From Bacillota bacterium (GTDB lineage Bacteria; Bacillota; Clostridia; Christensenellales; Aristaeellaceae), in NCBI GenBank assembly GCA_023396045.1, contig JAEWXD010000042.1, positions 1-17,872 of the forward strand: DNA of 17,872 bases. The letters run 5' to 3'. Shown here one piece after another: positions 7,601 through 13,685 of this stretch. The notes beneath the pieces were generated by a model. The model did not search any database. It saw nothing but the letters and a program-made list of their open reading frames with translations, and was not told where the DNA came from. The first letter of the stretch is position 1. The number at the start of each line of letters is the position of its first letter. Both the position numbers and the translations under genes were made by a program.

Positions 7601-8125
7601 GGTGTTAAAGTGTAGGCTGTATATGCCTGCTGGCAAACTGAGCTCTACATCTTCCAAGCCTGTTTCTACACTTTGTATCAACTCTTGGTTTTGGTTATAC
7701 ACTTCTACCAAAATACCTGCAGCATTTAATTCATATTTACCACGTTGGCCGTTTAGATTATCGTCTTGGAAGGCAGAGAGGTTCAGCGTTCCGTTCTGGC
7801 TTATAAAAGTTAAACGCGGTACGGTGCTTGTGGTTTCATCTCCACCAAACCAAGCTGTTTTACCATTGTCGCTGATTCGCCAGCCTTCGCCTTGTATGCT
7901 TGCACCTTGGGGAATATCTACAAAAATTGTAAATTGTTCTTCTATATTTTGTGCGGCAAACTTTCCGTTTTCAAGTGGTAGCACACTTTGGCTTTGTTGT
8001 GTTGCCAGTGCAATTTGTGTGCTTTGTGCCCCTATAATTTCGCCGAAAATATCCCCGGCATAAGCCAAAGATACTACTGCACAGAAAGTACAAAGCAAGC
8101 AAATCAGTTTTTTATGTATGTTCAT
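4643..8125 (-). CDS. Very large secreted protein with about nine SdrD_B/Cna-B-like repeats
   Basis: I start at the ATG at 8125, which gives 1160 residues. It begins with a signal peptide (MNIHKKLICLLCTFCAVVSLAYA) and follows AGGAG; an ATG 15 codons upstream would put polar residues in front of the signal. About nine Ig-like modules recur every 105-120 residues, at about 113, 226, 343, 461, 574, 688, 796, 905 and 1016. Each opens like GxVWLDxNxNGxxDxGEP and closes with DExGxYxFxxLxPGxY, the SdrD_B pattern, where the DxNxNGxxDxGE loop is EF-hand-like. Modules 1, 7 and 8 have degenerate loops (module 8 reads WVDHKGEQKFAPEV). The C-terminus (…TEKTNTHWQR) has no LPXTG motif and no membrane segment, so the protein is either released or held by another means. 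Likely a fibrous surface or matrix protein; ligand unknown. Confidence 0.88.
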   Translation of the reverse strand: MNIHKKLICLLCTFCAVVSLAYAGDIFGEIIGAQSTQIALATQQSQSVLPLENGKFAAQNIEEQFTIFVDIPQGASIQGEGWRISDNGKTAWFGGDETTSTVPRLTFISQNGTLNLSAFQDDNLNGQRGKYELNAAGILVEVYNQNQELIQSVETGLEDVELSLPAGIYSLHFNTQDKYLFTKMGKGGGRLNSATGPSENNISIIENVQVSANQTTFVSSAVAISSSIEGRIWLDSNNNGIMDEDEPAFTDIQITATGKAKHKSASAHIDENGYWKITQLPQDSYVIKATLPEDHLFAIYTLEGRDLRSIFTPFTGNSDSRDFYLKNAEQLKNVNIGVVKPGSARIQAFFDQNYNGILDEGEQGVAGIHVEFIRDTTDKSIAKGFTDENGNFFVPAIRQNSYRIRAILPADGTEFTIRGNGDVASNNHFNQLVGRRESSIPHIQINNNEETQIALGVARMLDFGGLVYIDKNFDGVYQRGEKLVPNVEVIAYRGEQEIFRTKTNNKGEYRITGLYSGNIRLEFAPVKDHMYVRRLDNNEENYITHAEKSKGFTDEIPLIMGENNTKVNAGIILEGNIQGKIFEDLNDNGFDDDNKGFENVAVNLLDTNQNLLLHTFTNADGLYEFEGILPGRYQLQYTLPQGAKFADSVDGGNTFVSEQNEYLGETFDFASGTKLQANLGGAYRLAHLEGIAFEDSNGNGVQDSGEKALQGVAIELSSQNAKQVPLKSSSDAKGNYVFNNLRPGDYALQITLPTGYIFSNDSNVAWANANSDVLSVTQSSLLENPVQHIPAVSPASIESSAWLDINKNARKDENDIAYADSQFVLLYNNEILGNYKSDAQGQITIANLRPGEYELALLLADGAESAEAIPETSIAGQRAISRKISVLSGSNIQDTGFGAVVYMQIEGKLWVDHKGEQKFAPEVAVSLYKGQEKIASTTTDENGAYAFGHLDAGDYTVKAQAIEGSVFVKPNDSSFSAQHNATAQMEGDIAVSAPITLHMPNSVEDINFISIVPAQIGDYVWLDSNQNGLQDAGEPPVENIHISIMQNGTEVYSGNSDGNGYYKIYNIYPGTYQIEVHLPDELNASMQNSTLPQISSILTQSEGDVAHSDIFTLYSADNRNDFDIGFTLKDGLRVEDYHFNSPSHQDWSRQTEKTNTHWQR

Positions 8126-8160
8126 ATAAAATAAGCTCCTAATAATGCATATTTGATTAT

Positions 8161-8189
8161 ATTTTAGCATAAATTAGAATGGCTTACAA
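8161..8189 (-). promoter_or_regulatory. Promoter of the SdrD_B-repeat protein gene
   Basis: Minus strand: TTGTAA (8184-8189), a 17-base spacer, TAAAAT (8161-8166). The -35 lies inside the interrupted palindrome at 8174-8205. Confidence 0.65.
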
Positions 8190-8205
8190 TGATAAGCATC
8201 ACTAA
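8174..8205. promoter_or_regulatory. Interrupted palindrome between divergent genes, candidate operator
   Basis: TTAG-N4-GCTTA-N6-TAAGC-N4-CTAA is symmetric about 8189.5, with 9 matched bases in each arm. It covers the -35 of the minus-strand SdrD_B gene and ends 6 bases before the -35 of the plus-strand metalloregulator. That suits an operator for one or both genes. No protein can be assigned from sequence alone. Confidence 0.45.
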
Positions 8206-8211
8206 CTTTTC

Positions 8212-8240
8212 TTGAAAAGCAAAGCAATGTATGCTACACT
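8212..8240 (+). promoter_or_regulatory. Promoter of the DtxR-family regulator
   Basis: TTGAAA (8212-8217), a 17-base spacer and TACACT (8235-8240), 35 bases before the chosen start codon. Confidence 0.6.
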
Positions 8241-8275
8241 ACTGTATAAGTAAAGTGTGCAGAAAGGGTGATTAT

Positions 8276-8644
8276 ATGAATATTTATGAATCTGCAGAAG
8301 ATTATTTAGAACGTATATTGATGATACAGCTGAAAAAGGGGTTTGTAAAATCTATTGATGTTGCCAAAGAGCTTAATGTCAGCAAGCCTTCTGTTAGCTT
8401 TGCTATGAAACAGCTTTGTGAGCATGACTATATTACCATGGACGAAGGTAAGCACATTCATCTTACCCCCAAAGGCAGGGAAATTGCGGAGCGTATTTAT
8501 GAACGGCATGTGCTTATTTCCAAAGTTTTGCTAAAAATAGGTGTGAGTGAAGAAAATGCCTATAAAGATGCTTGTAAAATGGAGCACGATATCAGCGACG
8601 AAACCTATGCTATTTTTAAAAAATTTGCAGAGCAAGACGCCTAA
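8276..8644 (+). CDS. DtxR/MntR-family metal-dependent transcriptional repressor
   Basis: I chose the ATG at 8276 because it follows AGAAAGGGTGATTAT and gives the family's N-terminus (MNIYESAEDYLERILMI). An in-frame ATG at 8231 lies inside the promoter. The 122 residues hold a winged helix-turn-helix (about 22-72, with DVAKELNVSKPSVSFAMKQL) and a shortened dimerisation domain. The MntR-like metal ligands are present: D9, E12, H78, E103 and H104. The position of MntR Glu99 is Cys100 (DACKMEHDIS), as in DtxR/IdeR (EACRWEH), which hints at Fe2+ rather than Mn2+ sensing. There is no SH3-like C-terminal domain. It is the obvious candidate to bind the operators at 2617 and 17289. Family is confident; the metal is inferred. 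Confidence 0.88.
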   Translation: MNIYESAEDYLERILMIQLKKGFVKSIDVAKELNVSKPSVSFAMKQLCEHDYITMDEGKHIHLTPKGREIAERIYERHVLISKVLLKIGVSEENAYKDACKMEHDISDETYAIFKKFAEQDA

Positions 8645-8657
8645 ATAAAATTTTTTA

Positions 8658-8686
8658 TTGACAATCCGCAAACTATACTATACAAT
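8658..8686 (+). promoter_or_regulatory. Promoter of tRNA-Leu
   Basis: TTGACA (8658-8663), a 17-base spacer and TACAAT (8681-8686), 13 bases before the mature tRNA end. The match is near consensus, as expected for a stable RNA gene. Confidence 0.88.
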
Positions 8687-8698
8687 ATATTCTGTTCT

Positions 8699-8781
8699 GC
8701 GGTTGTGGCGGAATTGGCATACGCGCACGTTTGAGGGGCGTGTCCGCAAGGGTACGGGTTCAAGTCCCGTCAACCGCACCA
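8699..8781 (+). tRNA. tRNA-Leu (anticodon GAG)
   Basis: The cloverleaf folds fully: acceptor GCGGTTG/CAACCGC, D arm GCG/CGC, anticodon stem CACGT/GCGTG with loop TTGAGGG, a long class II variable arm, and T arm ACGGG/CCCGT with TTCAAGT. The anticodon GAG is at 8733-8735 and reads CUC and CUU. The CCA end is encoded. It is a single-gene transcription unit with its own promoter and terminator. Confidence 0.97.
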
Positions 8782-8786
8782 GAAAG

Positions 8787-8817
8787 AAAAAACCGAAGCT
8801 TAATGCTTCGGTTTTTT
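8787..8817 (+). terminator. Terminator after tRNA-Leu
   Basis: An 11-bp stem (AAAACCGAAGC / GCTTCGGTTTT) with a TTAAT loop and a T run begins within 10 bases of the tRNA 3' end. Confidence 0.93.
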
Positions 8818-8870
8818 GTATTATAACACTAATTTTGTTGTAGTAAGTTAAAAAATTCTAATGCTTGTGG

Positions 8871-8899
8871 TTGAACCTTTTGCTATTTTGTGCAATAAT
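8871..8899 (+). promoter_or_regulatory. Possible promoter of the YidC-TagF fusion operon
   Basis: TTGAAC (8871-8876), a 17-base spacer and AATAAT (8894-8899), about 67 bases before the start codon. It is the best match in this AT-rich gap, but other -10-like hexamers occur. Confidence 0.4.
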
Positions 8900-8966
8900 G
8901 TAGTTTGTTATTTAACGAAAATGTACTGTTTATTTTTTTACTGTTATAAAAAAAGAAGGATATTGT

Positions 8967-11249
8967 ATGAATCTTATTAACACATTGTTCGGTATGCCGC
9001 TGGGTTACATAATGTATGCATGTTATTATATATTGGGTAACTACGGGGCATCTATTATTTTGTTTACATTATTAACCAAAGTAATTATGTTTCCTTTATC
9101 TTTGATTTCTCAGAAGAACTCCATTATTATGATTAAAATCAAACCCTTGGTAGAGGAAATTCGCCATAAAAACTTTGGCAACAATGTATTGATTGCGCAG
9201 GAGCAAAAAGCCCTTTATAAAAAAGAGGGTTATAGCAGCCTCATGAATATTTTGCCCTTGCTTTTGCAAATCCCACTGGTTTTGGGTTTAATCAATGTAA
9301 TATATAACCCTTTACAACATTTGCTGCATTTGGATGCATCTTTAATTGCGCAGTATTTGCAAACCACAGCGCAACACTTGGGCACCACGGTTGCAGAGCT
9401 GGGCAGTGGTGGGCAGCTGAATGTGCTGGAATTGGCACAAAAAAACCCTTCTATTTTTGCAGGTTTTGCCAATTTAGATGCTTTACTCGGCATGGATATG
9501 AATTTTTTAGGTACCAACCTTGCACAAATTCCTACAGTTTTATCCATTACTATTCTTTATCCTATATTTTCTGGCTTGAGTGCATTGCTTCTGGGGATGT
9601 ACCAAAACAAACATAATGTATTACAGCAATCCCAAGGCTTTTTTGCACAATGGGGTATGACACTGTTTTTAACTGCGTTTTCTGCATTTTTTGCCTATGT
9701 ATTACCATGTGGCATTGGCTTATATTGGGTGGCAGGTAACCTGCTTTCTATTCCTGTGCTTTGGATATTAAATAAAATTTATGACCCTAAAAAATATTTA
9801 GACCCTTCTTTGCTTACAAGGCAACCTAAATTAAGTAAGGAAGAAAAGCAAAAAGCCAAAACCTTAAAAAAATTGCAAAATGCAAAACAAAAGGCAGATA
9901 AAAAACGTTTTCATGCTTATAAAAATAAACAATTGGTATTCTATTCTGAAGGCAGTGGCTTTTACAAATATTTTTTTGGTTTTATAGATTATATCTTAAA
10001 AAATTCAGATATTACTATTCATTATGTTACCAGCGATTTTAACGACCGTATTTTTGAAAACACCAACCCAAGAATTGAAAAATACTATGTAAGCCGTATT
10101 GCTTTAATTCAATTTATGATGTTGATGGATGCCGATATGGTGGTTATGACAACCCCGGACTTAGAAACCTATCATATTAAGCGTTCCTTGGTGCGTAAAG
10201 ATATTGAATATGTATATATAGACCATGGTATGACAAGCTTCCATATGGTGTTTAACAAGGGCGCGTTAGACCATTTTGACACCATTTTCTGCTATGGTCC
10301 AAACCATATTGCAGAAGTAAGAGAAACCGAAAAATTATACAATTTGCCTGCTAAAAAACTTGTAAAGTCAGGCTTTCCTCTCTTGGATACTATGCTTGAA
10401 AATGCAGAAAAATTAAAAGATCATGTAAACAATCCTAAAATTATTTTAATTGCACCCTCTTGGCAAAAAGACAATTTGTTAGAGTTCTGCTTAGAGCAAA
10501 CTTTGCGCCCCTTGCTTGGCTTGGGCTATAAGGTAATTGTTCGCCCACACCCCGAATACATCAAACGTTTCCCACAAAAAATGCAAAAAATATGTGAGGA
10601 TTATGCAGCGGATCTTGGCGAATTGTTTGAAATTCAAATGGACTTTTCTTCCAATGAAACCGTATATACAGCAGACCTTGTAATTACAGACTGGTCCTCT
10701 ATTGCAAATGAATTTGCCTATGCTACCAAAAAACCGGCTTTGTTTATCAATACACCCATGAAGGTGTTAAACCCGGAATATACCCGTTACGAAAATGTAC
10801 CTCTGGATATTTCTTTGCGCAATGAAATTGGCATTGCAGTGGATGTAGAACAATTAGAAAATTTACCACAAATTGTAAACGAACTATTTGCTAAAAAAGA
10901 GTGGTATAAAGAACATATTACCGAAGTGGTAAAACAAAATATTTTTGATGTTGGCTATGGTGCTGTTCATGGTAGCCAATATATGATAGATACTTTGCAG
11001 GCCAAACGAGCAAAGCAACAAAATTCAAATACAATTGTGCAAGAAGAAAGCGCATTCAATGTAGAAAACTTTAACCAAGCCTTACAAACCTATTTACAGA
11101 ATAGCGAAGGCAATGAAGAAAGCATACAATCCGTATTATCTGAACCTTTGGGCAAAGATTTGCCGGAAGGTATTCTGGTAGGCGAATTACTGCAAGATAT
11201 ATTGGCAGCCATTGCCCAAAATATTCAAGAAAAGAGGGAAACAAAATAA
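8967..11249 (+). CDS. YidC/Oxa1 membrane insertase domain fused to a TagF/TagB-like CDP-glycerol glycerophosphotransferase
   Basis: One uninterrupted 760-residue frame joins two known families. Residues 1-275 are YidC-like: a first helix with LFTLLTKVIMFPLSL (Lys38 where many YidC proteins carry the groove Arg), a charged cytoplasmic hairpin (51-90), a helix with ILPLLLQIPLVLGLI (95-111), an outer loop of about 70 residues, and three more helices (about 187-210, 229-248 and 250-270, including CGIGLYWVAGN). A Lys-rich linker (about 288-322) follows. Residues 322-680 resemble the transferase that moves glycerol-phosphate from CDP-glycerol to a teichoic acid chain. The hallmarks are DHGM (His420), RPHPE (526-530) and TDWSS (574-578). 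A Gln/Glu-rich tail (685-760) follows. The start is supported by GAAGGA. The next gene overlaps by one base. A second, stand-alone yidC would be expected elsewhere for housekeeping insertion. Confidence 0.9.
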   Translation: MNLINTLFGMPLGYIMYACYYILGNYGASIILFTLLTKVIMFPLSLISQKNSIIMIKIKPLVEEIRHKNFGNNVLIAQEQKALYKKEGYSSLMNILPLLLQIPLVLGLINVIYNPLQHLLHLDASLIAQYLQTTAQHLGTTVAELGSGGQLNVLELAQKNPSIFAGFANLDALLGMDMNFLGTNLAQIPTVLSITILYPIFSGLSALLLGMYQNKHNVLQQSQGFFAQWGMTLFLTAFSAFFAYVLPCGIGLYWVAGNLLSIPVLWILNKIYDPKKYLDPSLLTRQPKLSKEEKQKAKTLKKLQNAKQKADKKRFHAYKNKQLVFYSEGSGFYKYFFGFIDYILKNSDITIHYVTSDFNDRIFENTNPRIEKYYVSRIALIQFMMLMDADMVVMTTPDLETYHIKRSLVRKDIEYVYIDHGMTSFHMVFNKGALDHFDTIFCYGPNHIAEVRETEKLYNLPAKKLVKSGFPLLDTMLENAEKLKDHVNNPKIILIAPSWQKDNLLEFCLEQTLRPLLGLGYKVIVRPHPEYIKRFPQKMQKICEDYAADLGELFEIQMDFSSNETVYTADLVITDWSSIANEFAYATKKPALFINTPMKVLNPEYTRYENVPLDISLRNEIGIAVDVEQLENLPQIVNELFAKKEWYKEHITEVVKQNIFDVGYGAVHGSQYMIDTLQAKRAKQQNSNTIVQEESAFNVENFNQALQTYLQNSEGNEESIQSVLSEPLGKDLPEGILVGELLQDILAAIAQNIQEKRETK

Positions 11250-13234
11250 TGAAATATATATTTCTTTATGCAATTGTTTTGTGTACATTATTATTTGCCC
11301 CTTTGCAAGCCCATGCCTATATAGATCCCGCTACAACCACCTATATTATTCAAATTATTTCTGCATTGATTATTACGCTTGCAGTTACCGCCGGTTTACT
11401 CTTTAACCGTATTAAAATGTTCTTTTTAAATATTCGTGTAAAATTAACCGAATGGCGTGTAAATATTGGCAAAACCGGGCAAAAACCAAGAGGAGTACAA
11501 AGTAAAAGAAGCTTTAGTACACGTTACAACGCAACCGTTCCCATTAATAAATGGAACTTTTTGTGGGAAGACGATAGAAAATTTACAGAGCGCTTATTGC
11601 TTGCGTTCTTGGTAATGTTTGCCTTTGTTTTTACATTTTTTATTTTTGGTGTATTGGAATTATATACCATTAATATCAATAATTTTACTTTCCGTATTAC
11701 TGAAATTTTAAAGTATATTGTAGGCTTTGCTTTTGTATTTATATTGGGCGGCACATTGGTGCTTTCTACATTCAAAGGCCGTGTGTTTGATTTACTTTTA
11801 TCCGTTGCGTTTGGGTTATTGCTTGCAGGCTACATACAAGGCAATGTGTTCAGTCGTAGCTTAGGCGAGCTTACAGGTGATCAAATTCTATGGACCTCTA
11901 TACCGTTTAAACCAATTACAAATGCTGGCTATTGGGTTGGCATTATTGTATTGGTACTCATTATTCGCTATTTTAAATGCAATGTTTGGAAACAAATGGT
12001 ACGTGCTGTTTCAGCGCTGCTTGTGATTATGCAATTGGTAGGTTTGCTTAGTTTGTCTAAGCAGTTGAATAAAATCAATCAAATTGATATGAATCAATAT
12101 CTTTCTACAAACGGTATATATGATGTGGCACAGCAAGACAATACTATTGTTATTGTGTTAGACCGTTTAGATAACCGTTATATAGAGAATGTGTTAAAAG
12201 AAAATCCTCACTTTTTTGACCCTTTGGATGGATTTACTCGTTTTACAAACAACACCACAAATTATACACAAACCTTTCCGTCTGTTGCCAATTATTTAAC
12301 CGGTAGAAAGTATTTTTTTGAAAAGCCGAGGGATGAGTTTTTAACAGATGCGTATAAAACATCTTCACAATTACCAGCACTAAAAGAAGCGGGGATTGAT
12401 GTTAGCATGTATGGTGAAGCCAAATATGTTTATCAGAATGCATCCGATCTTTCTCATTTTGCAAGCAATGTAATTGTCGGTGAAATGCAATTGAAAAAAT
12501 CTTACACCACTTATAAAATGATGTTACTTTCCCTCTATCGTTATGTACCGCTTGCTTTGAAACCTTTTTATTGGTCTTCGCCGGCACAATTTAATGATAT
12601 TTTTCAAGAACTATCCATTCCGCAATATGTAACAGATGATATTAGCTTTTATAATGACTTGGTAATGGAAGGTTTAAGCTTTAGTGCAAATAAAAAAGGG
12701 TTTAAATACATTCACTTAAACGGTCCTCATGCACCCTATAATATGAATGAAAACGCAGAACCGGTACTTGCAACGCAAAGCAATGAGTTTATACAAACCA
12801 AAGGTAGTTTTCATATTGTATATGAATATTTGAATCAGTTAAAAGCCTTGGGTAAATATAAGGATTCTACCATTATCATTATGGCAGACCACGGCGCAAG
12901 AGCCGATGATTATTATGATCTAAGCCAACCAATTGTGGCAGGTCTGTTTGTAAAACCGTCAGGTGCAGAAGGTGTACCACTACAAAATAACAGCGCACCC
13001 GTTTCTGTAGAGAACTTTATGCCCACCATTTACCAAGCCTGTGGTTTAGAGTATAGCCATCTTGGTAAAACCTATTTTGAAGTAGCAGAAAAAGATACTA
13101 CACCACGTTATGTATATCAATTTTTATTAGAAAGCGCAGAATATCCACGCAGACTGCTTACCTATGAAATTATTGGCGATGCCAACGATATTGCAAATTG
13201 GAACAAGATAAAAGAAGAGCAGGTTATGCATTAA
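11249..13234 (+). CDS. Membrane-anchored sulfatase/alkaline-phosphatase superfamily protein, LTA synthase-like
   Basis: The protein has 661 residues. The N-terminus is a signal or anchor helix, then AYIDPATTTYIIQ and a second helix (about 33-55), and about four or five further membrane segments between residues 115 and 268. The extracellular catalytic domain (about 295-620) has the superfamily pattern: metal-binding VLDRLD (Asp305), nucleophile region YTQTFPSV (Thr342 in the Cys/Ser/Thr position), GPHAPY (about 492-497) and ADHGAR (546-551). LtaS relatives use such a Thr to transfer glycerol-phosphate from phosphatidylglycerol; others hydrolyse phosphodiesters or sulfates. The one-base overlap (TAATG) with the YidC-TagF gene suggests coupled translation and a shared role in a surface polymer. 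The exact substrate cannot be told from sequence. Confidence 0.83.
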   Translation: MKYIFLYAIVLCTLLFAPLQAHAYIDPATTTYIIQIISALIITLAVTAGLLFNRIKMFFLNIRVKLTEWRVNIGKTGQKPRGVQSKRSFSTRYNATVPINKWNFLWEDDRKFTERLLLAFLVMFAFVFTFFIFGVLELYTININNFTFRITEILKYIVGFAFVFILGGTLVLSTFKGRVFDLLLSVAFGLLLAGYIQGNVFSRSLGELTGDQILWTSIPFKPITNAGYWVGIIVLVLIIRYFKCNVWKQMVRAVSALLVIMQLVGLLSLSKQLNKINQIDMNQYLSTNGIYDVAQQDNTIVIVLDRLDNRYIENVLKENPHFFDPLDGFTRFTNNTTNYTQTFPSVANYLTGRKYFFEKPRDEFLTDAYKTSSQLPALKEAGIDVSMYGEAKYVYQNASDLSHFASNVIVGEMQLKKSYTTYKMMLLSLYRYVPLALKPFYWSSPAQFNDIFQELSIPQYVTDDISFYNDLVMEGLSFSANKKGFKYIHLNGPHAPYNMNENAEPVLATQSNEFIQTKGSFHIVYEYLNQLKALGKYKDSTIIIMADHGARADDYYDLSQPIVAGLFVKPSGAEGVPLQNNSAPVSVENFMPTIYQACGLEYSHLGKTYFEVAEKDTTPRYVYQFLLESAEYPRRLLTYEIIGDANDIANWNKIKEEQVMH

Positions 13235-13271
13235 ACAAAGCCCACCACTGTAAAAGTGGCGGGCTTTGTTT
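13233..13271. terminator. Bidirectional terminator between convergent genes
   Basis: A 16-bp inverted repeat with one A/C mismatch (AAACAAAGCCC-A-CCAC / GTGG-C-GGGCTTTGTTT) lies between the sulfatase stop and the VOC gene stop. It can end transcription from both sides. Confidence 0.88.
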
Positions 13272-13677
13272 ATTCTTCGCTTAAACCGTCTAAGTTTTCA
13301 TCTTCTATAGCAGTGGGTTTATCATGTGTTTTAATAACCACACTTTCGTATTCCGCTTGGACTACAATGGTGTGGCCATCCGGGTCTACAATGCTATATA
13401 CAGCCTCCTTTGGGTTCAAATGGCTTACACAATCCAGCTCCTCGTGCCAAGCAAGGCTTTCACTGATGCTTTTTGCACTAATGGTTATTTCATTAGGCGT
13501 TATCTGTGTAGCACAGCTAAGCAATAGGTGTGTTTTATCGCAAGGGTTTTCGAGTACAGCTTCGGTGTTTTCTTCATTTAAGCTATACATAGTCATAGCT
13601 AAGGCTTTTTGATAAAACGCAATGCTATTATCCAAGTTGCTTACTTGCAAAGCAAAATTTTGTTTAAAATGATACAT
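13270..13677 (-). CDS. VOC-superfamily (glyoxalase/bleomycin-resistance fold) protein
   Basis: The 135 residues form one VOC domain. The opening strand and helix FALQVSNLDNSIAFYQKALAM (about 8-28) and the closing VDPDGHTIVV (about 97-106) are typical. The His near the start of many VOC enzymes is Gln11 (FALQVS), so the usual metal site may be incomplete. The last 25 residues are acidic (IEDENLDGLSEE). The stop lies in the shared terminator and the gene starts 8 bases after the htpG stop, so it is probably cotranscribed with htpG. The substrate is unknown. Confidence 0.83.
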   Translation of the reverse strand: MYHFKQNFALQVSNLDNSIAFYQKALAMTMYSLNEENTEAVLENPCDKTHLLLSCATQITPNEITISAKSISESLAWHEELDCVSHLNPKEAVYSIVDPDGHTIVVQAEYESVVIKTHDKPTAIEDENLDGLSEE

Positions 13678-13685
13678 GGTATTCC

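Noticed and set aside
7338..8063. Plus-strand open frame of 241 codons
   Set aside because: It lies wholly antisense to the SdrD_B-repeat gene, whose repeats, signal peptide and promoter are clear. It has no ribosome binding site and no recognisable domain.
8658..8843. 61-codon frame across the tRNA
   Set aside because: It overlaps a fully folded tRNA-Leu, its promoter and its terminator.
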